Assembly (NCBI GenBank): GCA_964398945.1
Contig: CAYNOT010000008.1
Location: 62,001 to 126,000, forward strand
Length of the DNA: 64,000 bases
Direction: 5' to 3'
Source of the DNA: JBGTGG01 sp964398945
GTDB taxonomy: Bacteria > Bacteroidota > Bacteroidia > Cytophagales > Cyclobacteriaceae
Part shown: positions 37,340-45,800 of the stretch, piece by piece
Layout of the letters: every line of letters begins with the position of its first letter
Position numbering within the stretch: position 1 is the stretch's first letter
The notes under the pieces: generated by a model
Databases searched by the model: none
What the model was told of the DNA's origin: nothing
Seen by the model: only the letters and a program-made list of their open reading frames with translations
Translations under genes and position numbers: made by a program

Positions 37340-37552
37340 ATGGAAACTAAAAAAGAACCATTGGAAAAACGCGAACCTTTTTCATGGAAAAATTTCTTTT
37401 CGTTTGGTGAAGTAGGGGAGTATTTCTTTCGCAAGAAAGACCCCAACAGACCAACCAACATTAATTTAAAAATGATGCATGGGATCAATAAACTCTCCAT
37501 CATTATTTTCCTGGCAGCCATTATTTTTTTGATCTTAAAAAGATTGCTCTGA
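37340..37552 (+). CDS. Small single-helix membrane protein
   Basis: This 70-aa protein has a charged, aromatic N-terminal half (FSWKNFFSFGEVGEYFFRKK, then DPNRPTNINLKMMHGINK) and one C-terminal helix (about 50-68). The layout matches small conserved Bacteroidota proteins, possibly DUF6728, but I am not sure. It starts 2 bp after ispG and ends 2 bp before the YjbR gene, so the three are likely one operon. Confidence 0.6.
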   Translation: METKKEPLEKREPFSWKNFFSFGEVGEYFFRKKDPNRPTNINLKMMHGINKLSIIIFLAAIIFLILKRLL

Positions 37553-37554
37553 TT

Positions 37555-37908
37555 TTGAACATTGAATCGTATCGGAACTACTGCATTAAGAAAAAGGGGG
37601 TCACGGAAGAATTTCCTTTTGATGAGCAAACACTTGTGTTCAAAGTGATGGGAAAGATGTTTGCGCTCACCAACGTTGACGGCTTTTCGAGGATCAGTTT
37701 AAAAGTAGACCCGGAGGAAGGAATGGAGCTTAAAGAGCGGTACAATTCGGTAGTGCCCGCGTATCACATGAATAAATTGCATTGGGTAAATGTGTTGATG
37801 GACGACAGTATTCCGGATAATCTGATTAAATCCTGGATCGATAAATCGTATGAATTAGTGGTGCAAAAGCTCACTAAAACCCAAAAGGCAGCGTTAGAAA
37901 CAATGTAA
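37555..37908 (+). CDS. MmcQ/YjbR family protein
   Basis: This 117-aa protein matches the YjbR/MmcQ family (DUF419), with a CyaY-like or double-wing DNA-binding-like fold. Segments are EEFPFDEQTLVFKVMGKMFAL, SLKVDPEEG, VVPAYHMNKLHWVNVLMD and LIKSWIDKSYELVVQKL. The start appears to be TTG (LNIESYRNYC in the literal reading), since no ATG occurs early. Function is unknown. It is probably co-transcribed with ispG. Confidence 0.85.
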   Translation: MNIESYRNYCIKKKGVTEEFPFDEQTLVFKVMGKMFALTNVDGFSRISLKVDPEEGMELKERYNSVVPAYHMNKLHWVNVLMDDSIPDNLIKSWIDKSYELVVQKLTKTQKAALETM

Positions 37909-37997
37909 ATTGATTATCAGGGAGTTAACAAGCGTTTCTATTGGCTAATTATTAGGATAACTCGCACTAAAATCTTTATTTTTGTTTGATTTACCCC

Positions 37998-38855
37998 ATG
38001 GGAAGGGCCTGTTTACTATTCATCTGCGTCATTTTTGCGTTGGGAGCGTGCACCCAGCGAATGATATGCCCTGCTTATCAGAGTGCTTATATATACGATA
38101 AGGATCATCTCCGAAAGAAATTTAGCTACATGATGGAGGATTCGACCCCCAAGATCCTTACCGCCAGCAAAACCAAGTATTTAATTGCCGTTCCAACTTC
38201 CTACCGTGAAAAGATGCGCAACATGGCCACCGTGGAAATGAAGCGGGTGCATCCTGTGGTTCCTGATTCTTTGCGCATGGATGGTGAGATCAATCCGGAA
38301 GAATTCGCCATGGCAGAGCGAAGCATTATTGACAGCACGTATATCGTGGATATTCCGCACGGAGAAGAGATCGGTGCCGATGATAGTACCTATGTGATCA
38401 CCAAAGACCGTGAAACCCGCGTATTGAAATATAATATGCCCGATAGTTTGAAATTTGATGAGGCTACTGGAAAATTTGTGCCCGAAACGCCAAGCTATTC
38501 AGTGGTGCATGTGGGTTTTAATACCGAGCAAGACAATTACATGTGGTACATGCGGAAGCTCCTGGTATTGCCGGATGTGAAATTGGCGCAGCAAGGCGAG
38601 AAAGAAAACGCAAAAGCAGCTAAGAAGAAAAAGGGGTTTTTTGGTTTCTTAAAGAAGAAAGATAAAAAGGAAGAAGAAAATGCTAGCCTTTTGCCAGACA
38701 CCAATGCTTCCCAAAAGAAAGGGTTCTTCTCCTTCCTGAAGAAAAAGGAAAAAGAACCGAAAGAGGATAAGCCAAAAGAGGAAAAACCACCAAAAGAAAA
38801 GAAGAAGAAAAAGGAAGAACCCAAGGAAGAAGAGGATGACGATGATGGGTTCTAA
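37998..38855 (+). CDS. Lipoprotein with charged C-terminal repeats
   Basis: This 285-aa protein has a lipobox FALGAC (Cys about 18). The body (about 20-195) contains TYVITKDRETRVLKYNMPDS and YSVVHVGFNTEQDNYMWYMR. The C-terminus is strongly biased: two copies of a KKGFF(G/S)FLKKK segment (about 212 and 240), then a Lys/Glu/Pro tail ending EEEDDDDGF. I do not recognise the family. The ATG at 37998 is chosen over an upstream TTG because it gives a normal signal peptide. The tail may be periplasmic and bind peptidoglycan, nucleic acid or membrane, but this is inference. Confidence 0.7.
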   Translation: MGRACLLFICVIFALGACTQRMICPAYQSAYIYDKDHLRKKFSYMMEDSTPKILTASKTKYLIAVPTSYREKMRNMATVEMKRVHPVVPDSLRMDGEINPEEFAMAERSIIDSTYIVDIPHGEEIGADDSTYVITKDRETRVLKYNMPDSLKFDEATGKFVPETPSYSVVHVGFNTEQDNYMWYMRKLLVLPDVKLAQQGEKENAKAAKKKKGFFGFLKKKDKKEEENASLLPDTNASQKKGFFSFLKKKEKEPKEDKPKEEKPPKEKKKKKEEPKEEEDDDDGF

Positions 38856-38923
38856 TCTGTTAAAACCTATTCGAAACTTGCAATCCCGAACCTGGAGATA
38901 AAGGATTTAAAATCCCGAGCATC

Positions 38924-38947
38924 TGTCGTCCGACATGGCAAATGTCG
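38924..38947. repeat. Cluster of TGTCG/CGACA half-sites between convergent genes
   Basis: TGTCG-tc-CGACAT-ggcaa-ATGTCG gives two overlapping inverted repeats, 69-92 bp after the lipoprotein gene. Near it are two direct repeats aatcccga(a/g)c (38882 and 38911). They may form a weak terminator (a T-rich stretch follows near 38970) or a binding site. Confidence 0.3.
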
Positions 38948-38987
38948 AACAGTTGGATATCACTTTTTATTTGATTTCCTACAACCA

Positions 38988-39407
38988 TCATTTCAGCTCC
39001 TTGAGTTTTGCCGTTAATTCTTCCTCACTTGAAAATTGCTCCATATCGAAAGTTTCAGGAAGGGCTTGTGACTTGTTCTTGATATTAGAAGCTGAAACTT
39101 TGGAAAATATTTCCTGGGGATCGAGTAGTTGGGCATGATACAACCTTCTTCCTTTTAGATGTTGAACCATGCCGGGAAAGAGATTATCTACCACCCATTG
39201 TTGGGCAGTCAGGCTGATCACACCCATTTTCCTTAGATCTACCGCAAATTTATGGGTATTCAGTTTTTTGAAATGGTTTAATACTTCCGTGTTGATTTTT
39301 ATAAACGTTTCATCATTCGGTACTTTGCTTAAATAATTCAGGAAAAGTGTTTCCAATTCCGCATCATAATATATAGTGGCAATAGTGCTGGTAAAGAGAG
39401 GGGTCAT
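38988..39407 (-). CDS. Conserved Bacteroidota protein, STAS/SpoIIAA-like fold suspected
   Basis: This 139-aa soluble protein starts at ATG 39407 (MTPLFTSTIATIYYDAELET); a longer reading would need a TTG. Segments such as FKKLNTHKFAVDLRKMGVISL and AQQWVVDNLFPGMVQHLKGRRLYHAQL fit the SpoIIAA/STAS-like proteins common in Bacteroidota, where short beta-alpha units alternate. No function can be assigned. It follows the remnants of a PIN toxin gene on the same strand. Confidence 0.55.
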   Translation of the reverse strand: MTPLFTSTIATIYYDAELETLFLNYLSKVPNDETFIKINTEVLNHFKKLNTHKFAVDLRKMGVISLTAQQWVVDNLFPGMVQHLKGRRLYHAQLLDPQEIFSKVSASNIKNKSQALPETFDMEQFSSEEELTAKLKELK

Positions 39408-39490
39408 ATTGATTTGTCTATATGTCAAAATTATCTATTCTGTTGGGGTTTGCAATCCCTTAGAGAGATGGGAATAAAAAAAAGACGAGA

Positions 39491-39532
39491 TCAATGGTTG
39501 GTATCTACAAGGATATTATTTGCCCCATTCAT
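39491..39532 (-). pseudogene. Remnant of a PIN-domain (VapC-like) toxin gene
   Basis: A 13-codon frame reads MNGANNILVDTNH and stops. NILVDTN is the hallmark first strand of PIN-domain nucleases, with the first catalytic Asp. The ATG overlaps the end of the antitoxin-like gene by 17 bp, the usual layout of these pairs. The rest of the PIN domain (over 100 residues) is absent in the following sequence, so the toxin is deleted. Confidence 0.6.
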
Positions 39533-39686
39533 TCCTTATTTTCTTTTGGTAGGAAAGAGGCTCAACAGGGAAATCGATTTTGCCAAAGTATTTATTCCAG
39601 TCAATAAATTTTGATTTGGCGGTTGCTTTAGCCAATTTTTTAGTTTTGGATTTAGCAGATTCTTTTTTACTGATTTTGACGGTCAT
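39516..39686 (-). CDS. Small antitoxin-like protein
   Basis: This 56-aa protein starts at 39686 and ends at TAA (39516-39518). It has a Lys/Ala-rich basic N-terminus (KKESAKSKTKKLAKATAKSK) and a C-terminal FIDWNKYFGKIDFPVEPLSY then QKKIRNEWGK. The C-terminal half looks like the toxin-binding part of small VapB-type antitoxins that sit before PIN toxins in Bacteroidota. The following PIN frame is reduced to 13 codons. The gene is intact although its partner is lost. It was found by reading the minus strand, since it is too short for routine ORF calls. Confidence 0.65.
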   Translation of the reverse strand: MTVKISKKESAKSKTKKLAKATAKSKFIDWNKYFGKIDFPVEPLSYQKKIRNEWGK

Positions 39687-39728
39687 ATTCAAAGATAATG
39701 CATAGGACGTGCGTTTGCAACGCGATCT

Positions 39729-40427
39729 TTAATCAAACAACGTCAGATTCCCATGCTGGTCACTTGCCGGAGCAGGGCGGAGGAGTGAAACAAAATCATT
39801 TTTGATATCAGCAATGCCCGAAGAAACAGTATAACTCGACAATTCTTCTTTTGGATACGTTTTTAATAACTCCATTAAAATGTGTTCAGGTGTTTTACTA
39901 TCCAACCATAACTTTTCTTGTGCTACGGTAAACAAGACCGGCATCCTTTCCTGTACGGGAAGAACGGATCCATTGGCGGGCAACGTAATCACACTAAACG
40001 TATGGATTTCTTCATCTTTTTCATTTTCAAACTCTGCCCATATTCCGGCCATTGAAAACAGGTTATTGTCGACTAAGGTAAACCGATGGGGGACCATTGT
40101 TTTTTTTCCTACTTTTTTCCATCCAAAGAAACCATCCGCAGGAATAATACAACGGTGTTTCATTAAAATTTTTTTTAACGCAGGCTTTTCAATCAGTTGC
40201 TCTGCGTGTTGATTGATGATGCGTTCACTCAAGGTTTTTTGTTTTGCAAAAGCAGGGTGCATGCCCCAATAGAATGTAGAGATTCCCGTTGGCGCACTCC
40301 CGGTGATCACCGGAAGCAATTGTGTTGGTGCGCAGTTGTAGCGTGGTTTAAAATGATCCGGCACGTCCACACCAAAACGTTTTTCAAGTTGTTCGCGTGA
40401 AGCTGCTATACTGTACCGGTCAATCAT
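39729..40427 (-). CDS. YedK/HMCES-like (SRAP) protein without catalytic residues
   Basis: This 232-aa protein covers the whole SRAP fold: RYNCAPTQLLPVI, FYWGMHPAFAKQ, RIINQHAEQ, HRCIIPADGFFGWKKVG, FSVITLPAN and QERMPVLF. In active YedK/HMCES, Cys2 forms the crosslink to abasic sites, with Asn75, Glu105 and His160 in the site. Here residue 2 is Ile (MIDRYS), the Glu box is DGFFGW (Gly), and the His box is VQERMP (Gln); only Asn (IINQ) remains. It probably binds DNA but cannot form the thiazolidine link. It overlaps the YheT gene by 8 bp, so the two are probably co-transcribed. Confidence 0.85.
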   Translation of the reverse strand: MIDRYSIAASREQLEKRFGVDVPDHFKPRYNCAPTQLLPVITGSAPTGISTFYWGMHPAFAKQKTLSERIINQHAEQLIEKPALKKILMKHRCIIPADGFFGWKKVGKKTMVPHRFTLVDNNLFSMAGIWAEFENEKDEEIHTFSVITLPANGSVLPVQERMPVLFTVAQEKLWLDSKTPEHILMELLKTYPKEELSSYTVSSGIADIKNDFVSLLRPAPASDQHGNLTLFD

Positions 40428-41358
40428 GTTTTAAAAATTGTAGCGTGCGCTGTTCCGACCAATATAATCCATTTTGACCAAATTGTGCAAAACCCACGTG
40501 TCCGCCATGGGTTGGTGTTTCAAATTTTACGAATGCATGGTTCTTCAACAAATCAACAGGATAGCATTCTTTACTTAAAAATGGATCATTCACAGCATTG
40601 ATGATAAGCGTTGGAATGGAAATAGCATTTACGAAATGTAAAGAGCTGCATTGTTGATAGTAGTCGGCAGCATGCTGAAAGCCATGAATGGGTGCCGTGA
40701 ATGCATCATCAAATCCCCGAAGTGTTTTTATTTTAGCGAGTGGTGCCACATCGATATCATTCCGGATTTTTGATTTGCGCATTACTTTATCGACCAGGCT
40801 TTTTAAAAACCTTTTGGAATATAAAAAATTACCGGGCGTTGAAATGGTATCACAACTTGAGCCCAGGTCCATCGGAACCGAAAGCGCAGTAGCTTTTTTT
40901 AGTTGAGGGTATCTGGTTCGGTTCTCTCCCAGATATTTCAAGGTTAAGTTTCCGCCCAGGCTAAATCCCACAAGATAAATTGACGTATAGCCTTTTTTGA
41001 TTGCATGTGAAACCACTACTTCCAGGTCTTCGGTTGCACCACTATGGTAAAATATTTTTTGCTTGTTGAGTTCTTCACTGCATCCCCGATAGTTCCAGGC
41101 GAGTATATCAAATCCATTTGCGAGCAGGGCTTTCGCCATTCCTTTTATATAGGCGCGTGTTGTATTCCCCTCCAGCCCATGTGAAATAATTACTACTTTT
41201 TCCGAACCTTGTGTAATCCAATCAAGGTCTAAAAAATCATCGTCTGGTGTGGGGATACGTTCACGTTCATAGGGTTGAAGCGTAACTTTTCGCAGTAGCG
41301 CAGGGTAGATGGTTTCTAAATGATTGTTAAAGAGGAAAAGTGGAGGAACGTAATCCAC
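40420..41358 (-). CDS. YheT-family alpha/beta hydrolase
   Basis: This 312-aa hydrolase of the YheT group (AB hydrolase, COG0429) has the N-terminal NNHLETIYPALLRK typical of the family, VVIISHGLEGNTTRAYIKGM, LAWNYRGCSEELNK, the nucleophile elbow VGFSLGGNLTLKYLGE (Ser about 139), Asp in NAVNDPFLS and His in THGGHVGF. Substrates are unknown. The start is GTG. It overlaps the SRAP-like gene by 8 bp and is 5 bp after the DinB-like gene. Confidence 0.9.
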   Translation of the reverse strand: MDYVPPLFLFNNHLETIYPALLRKVTLQPYERERIPTPDDDFLDLDWITQGSEKVVIISHGLEGNTTRAYIKGMAKALLANGFDILAWNYRGCSEELNKQKIFYHSGATEDLEVVVSHAIKKGYTSIYLVGFSLGGNLTLKYLGENRTRYPQLKKATALSVPMDLGSSCDTISTPGNFLYSKRFLKSLVDKVMRKSKIRNDIDVAPLAKIKTLRGFDDAFTAPIHGFQHAADYYQQCSSLHFVNAISIPTLIINAVNDPFLSKECYPVDLLKNHAFVKFETPTHGGHVGFAQFGQNGLYWSEQRTLQFLKHD

Positions 41359-41363
41359 AGTTT

Positions 41364-41885
41364 TTATTTTATCACCAGTTTAACGTGTCCTATATGATGA
41401 AGCCCATGCCAGGCATACAGTGCAATTTGTCGATCCATCGGGACCTCCTTTCCAGATGCCGGATGGATAAAGGTTTTTTTAAAATCGCCAGGTTCCAACC
41501 CCTTTAATAATACAACCCATTTGGCATGAAGGGATTTCAGTAAATCCAAAGAAAGTGAAATATCCGCTTTTGTTTTGGGCGTTTCTGCCCACAACTTTTC
41601 ATCGTAGGCTTTGATGAGTGGATTGTTCTCGGTGATGGCCCATTTAATGCGGATGTAGGCATTCATGTGACTGTCTGCCAAATGATGGACAACTTGCCGG
41701 ATAGTCCAACCTCCTTCACGATAAGGTGTGTCCAATTGTGCAGGTGTACTATTTTTTAATGCGGTTTCAAGAAGGTGGGGGAGTTCACTGATGTGTTGGA
41801 TGTTTTTTTTGATTTCTTCCGCTGAGTAGCCGGGTTGAGGTAAAAATTTGCCAACCGGATACCGTAATCGATCATCGTTACTCAT
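41364..41885 (-). CDS. DinB/YfiT-type metal-dependent thiol transferase-like protein
   Basis: This 173-aa four-helix bundle has metal-site His residues in RQVVHHLADSHMNA (about 66-72) and a C-terminal ALYAWHGLHHIGHVKLV. It closely resembles YfiT/BstA proteins, which in Firmicutes join bacillithiol to electrophiles. Start is the ATG at 41885, overlapping the TerC gene by 8 bp. The genes from terC to the SRAP-like gene form a likely operon. Confidence 0.85.
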   Translation of the reverse strand: MSNDDRLRYPVGKFLPQPGYSAEEIKKNIQHISELPHLLETALKNSTPAQLDTPYREGGWTIRQVVHHLADSHMNAYIRIKWAITENNPLIKAYDEKLWAETPKTKADISLSLDLLKSLHAKWVVLLKGLEPGDFKKTFIHPASGKEVPMDRQIALYAWHGLHHIGHVKLVIK

Positions 41886-42657
41886 GGGCTTCTTCTTTTT
41901 CTTTTTTTCTTTTGTTACGAACGCGAATGTTCACCATTTCGATCAGGAGTGAAAAGGCAACAGCGAAGTAAACATATCCTTTTGGGATTTCGTAGTGGAA
42001 TCCTTCCAGGAACAACATAAATCCGATAAGGATCAAAAACCCGAGTGCCAATACCTCCATGGAAGGATGCTTGTGAATGAAGTCGCTGATCTTTCCTGAA
42101 AAAACCATCATTACCCCGATGGAAATTACAACCGCCACAATCATGATGATCACGTGATCGGTCAATCCGACTGCCGTTAAGATGGAGTCAAAAGAGAAGA
42201 TTATATCCAGTAAAATAATTTGAATGATCGCCCCGGTCACATTTACTTTTACCGGGCCTTTTGATGTTTCTTCATCGTCATCCTCTTCTTCCATTTCGGA
42301 ATTGATTTCACGCGTACTTTTTGCAATCAGGAACAAGCCTCCTAAGGCTAATATTAAATCCCGACCGCTAAAACCGTGCTCAGGATGAATGTACTCATGT
42401 AAGAAACCCGGAGTAACATCGGCTACGGTAAAAAGAGGTTCTTTAAATTGGATTACCCAAGTAATTCCCAGTAAAAGGATAACCCGCACAATCAACGCCA
42501 GGGACAAACCAAGATTTCGTGCTTTCGCACGCATTTCAAGTGGTAAGCGATTGGAAACAATTGAAATAAAGATGATGTTGTCAATACCGAGGACAATCTC
42601 AAAAAACGTAAGGGTAAGAAGAGCCAGCCAGGCTTCGGGTTTTAAGAATATTTCCAT
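41878..42657 (-). CDS. TerC family membrane protein
   Basis: This 259-aa protein has seven helices. The TerC signatures LTFFEIVLGIDNIIFISIVSNRL (partly quoted as FFEIVLGIDNIIFISIVS) and IILLDIIFSFDSILTAVGL carry the Asp residues proposed to bind metal. An acidic cytoplasmic loop (EMEEEDDDEE) separates the halves. The family is linked to metal export or metalation of exported proteins. A -7-like element (TATTTTTG on the minus strand, 42684-42691) lies 27 bp upstream. Confidence 0.92.
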   Translation of the reverse strand: MEIFLKPEAWLALLTLTFFEIVLGIDNIIFISIVSNRLPLEMRAKARNLGLSLALIVRVILLLGITWVIQFKEPLFTVADVTPGFLHEYIHPEHGFSGRDLILALGGLFLIAKSTREINSEMEEEDDDEETSKGPVKVNVTGAIIQIILLDIIFSFDSILTAVGLTDHVIIMIVAVVISIGVMMVFSGKISDFIHKHPSMEVLALGFLILIGFMLFLEGFHYEIPKGYVYFAVAFSLLIEMVNIRVRNKRKKEKEEAHE

Positions 42658-42683
42658 TCAGAGGTTGCGGGGTATTATCAGGT

Positions 42684-42691
42684 CAAAAATA
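42684..42691 (-). promoter_or_regulatory. Promoter-like -7 element of the terC operon
   Basis: TATTTTTG on the minus strand fits TAnnTTTG and would place the start of transcription about 20 bases before the terC ATG. No good -33 element was seen. Confidence 0.4.
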
Positions 42692-42813
42692 ACAATTCAG
42701 GGGTAATTTAAAAGGACTCTAATTAATAAAGAAATGGCAGGTAAGGATAGCCTGAAAGCGATCGGTTTTTACCCCCTTTTGAAAAATTTTGAGCGTTAAA
42801 TTTCCATCTATTT

Positions 42814-45800
42814 TCAGTGTACGACCAACACTTTTCTTCGTAATAATTGCCCGTCTTTTGAATCTACCTGCAAAATGTATACACCTGCGGCCAGGTTTTG
42901 GGTAACAATGGTTTTTGAACGAACCCCCATCTCAAAGGATGAAGAATAAACTTCCCGGCCATACGTGTCAAAAAGTTTCACAGGCAATACCTGTGGAAGG
43001 GAGACCGGAAGTTCAATTGTCAATTCATCCTTTGCGGGATTTGGATAGACCAGGATTTGCCGGATGAAATCCGGTTCAATGCCTGTGATTAAATCCGGGT
43101 TCGGATAAGGGTTGTAATTTAGTGTGTTCAATATTTTTGCCTGGTATATTTCCCGGGTTAAATCGTTTTGCAAGAAAGCGATGATGGCAAAATCATTAGC
43201 GTTATAAATTTTTGATGGAGGAGGCCAGGCTACGGTTTCGGTGACAGGTATATTGGCGGGCAATACATTAGTGTATTGAATTCCGGTAGCATTGGGAAGT
43301 ATTTGTTTCATTACGTATGTGAAATTGATTTCCCCATTGGGGGCTTGTTCGTTAAGGGAAATATTTTTTTCCACCACAACAATTCGCAATACAGTATTTG
43401 AAGGTAAATCAGTTTTTGGTGTAAACACGATTTGAATATGGTTTCCCAATGAAATATCTGTGGTAATCGCATCTATAGTTGCCGTTGCACTGGCAAGCTT
43501 TTGTTCGTCAAATAATGTTTGTAATACCCCGCTCCTTGAATCTATGAATGCAAACGGTGTTGAAGTGATTCCATAGTAAGCTGCCCGTGCATTGGCATCT
43601 GTTTTATTATCTAAAAACAGCGGGTCGGTCCCGGGGCCACCAATACCAACATGGTATTCAATTTTTACCAACTCGGATTCATTTAATAAATTATTGTTGA
43701 TGTTTTGGTTCGCTACTTTATTGGGTTCAGTTGGACTATTGTTACCGCCAGAATTTGTAAATGATTCAAGCAGGATGATGCGATCGCGTTGGGATATTTT
43801 CACGTTGTCAAAGATAAAACCTTCGGGCAGGTCACCACTTTCATTTTGGGCACTTGCAAAAGCAAAGCGGAAACGCACCTTCGTTTTTTGCGCTGGAGTT
43901 AAGGGCGTAAGTTCTTGATCCAGTGAAGAGACAGTACTCTTCCATTCGGTGGCGTTGGATATTGACCAACCTGATTGATTGATTGCCTGATTGCCCGGGT
44001 TTGCAAAAATTCCATTTTGGTTGAACCAGTTTTTGCCATTGCCGGTAGATCCTACAATTTTCCAGTCACTCTCCACATCGGTGGTGTTGTTGGCATTCAT
44101 TTGCAACACTGCACCGTCAATGGGGTTTCGGGTTTCAATCCTATAATCAAATGAAATAACCGGACGTTCGATTTGCGACAGGTCAAAACAAGGACTATGC
44201 ACCCATGATTTTTCATTGTCATTATAGGATCCCGCAAGATTTGTAGCCCATGCTGATCCCCCGCCAGGAAAATCATTATTAAATAATGGTGCAGTGGGTG
44301 TGCCCCATTCCCATGAAGTAGCAATACCTCCGGATTTCCATCCATGATCTTCAAACGATGCACCGTTAAAATCTTCTAAGTATTCGTTTAAATCAGAAAT
44401 AGTGCCAATGGTTGGAACATTAAACACAGCAGTGGACTTTGTAATCGCGCACCCTAAATTTGATGTGAGGGTAGCTTGCGCAGTGTAATATCCTGTGTTG
44501 GCATACTGGTGGGATACGATATTATCACTAAGGACTGGTGAATTTTTTGAAAAACTGGTACCATCCCCAAACTCCCAATCCAACTGATCTACAAGCCCTA
44601 TAGTATTCGTAAAAAAGTTTGAAATAATTTCAAATTCAGAATCGTCACCATTGCATACACCTCTCCATGTAATTGCAAGATCGGGGATGTCACCAACCGC
44701 GACAACCCTTTCACGGGAAACGCTGCATCCGTCAGTTGTATTGGCAGTAAAGATTACATTGTAATTTTGACTGGAGGTGTAATCGTGTGTTGTTGGATCC
44801 GTTAAAGTTGTGACAATTTCCGGATCAAATTCGTCATCATAATCCCATACATATTCCGATACACTAACCCCTGCGGGAATATTCACTGACGGGGAAAAAG
44901 GCAAGGGAACCCCTACACATCCATTCCCCACTGTAAAATCAATAGTTGGAACATCGTATACGTTAATAGTGACTTGGGTTGTGTCCTTACAACCACTATT
45001 GTCTTGAAAAATATACCGAATGACATTTATTCCCGGCAATGCACTTGCAGGATTGAATGATGCAATTCCATTTTCACCAATACTAAATTGCGGTGAAGCA
45101 TCATTTATAGGATCCGGTGTTACCCCTGCACCGATCCATATACCTCCTGCTGGAGAACCTGTTAAGGTTATTGGATCTGCATTTCTACATATTTCATCTT
45201 GCGGAATTTTTATTTCGGTCACAGGAGGTTCATTGATTTGTAACCTTACATAGGAATAAGAAGGACTTGGGCCATATACGGGCTCTACACAATTATACCG
45301 TGTGCAAATGGTGAAAGCAGGGAAAGTTCCACATAGGTATAGTTCCGGGCAACTTGGTACGTATCCGACAATCGTGTTTTTGCTATACTCAATTATGAAC
45401 GTGTAACTTCCTGGCCCCAGTAAACCAGGCGCTATTTGTACATTTTGTCCGGCATGGCTCCAACTTGGTCCCTCAGCAACCTGACCCAAAGGGCCAAACA
45501 AAGAAACATCAGTAAATCCAACATAATTATTAGGTGGGGGATACTGCGCATTGGAAGGAATAATAATGGTAAAATTATCTGTGCCTTCCGGACAATAGAA
45601 AGGATCAAGTCCGTTGACAAATTGATTGGGGTCATATACGCTTATTTCCCGTGTTACATTGGTAACACAATTATCAGTGTTCTCAAAACGCATGGCAATC
45701 GTGTTGCTTCCTACATTGGCAAAGCCAGGATAGAATTTATTTTCAGATGAGACAACCCCGTCCCCGGAGAAAGTGTGGGTAAAATGGTTTGTACTCCCGG

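Noticed and set aside
37977..37984. TATTTTTG as promoter of the charged-tail lipoprotein gene
   Set aside because: It would give a leader of only about 7 bases and no -33 element is at the right distance.
39414..39614. Plus-strand 66-codon ORF
   Set aside because: It is antisense to the antitoxin-like gene and the PIN remnant, which have recognisable protein character.
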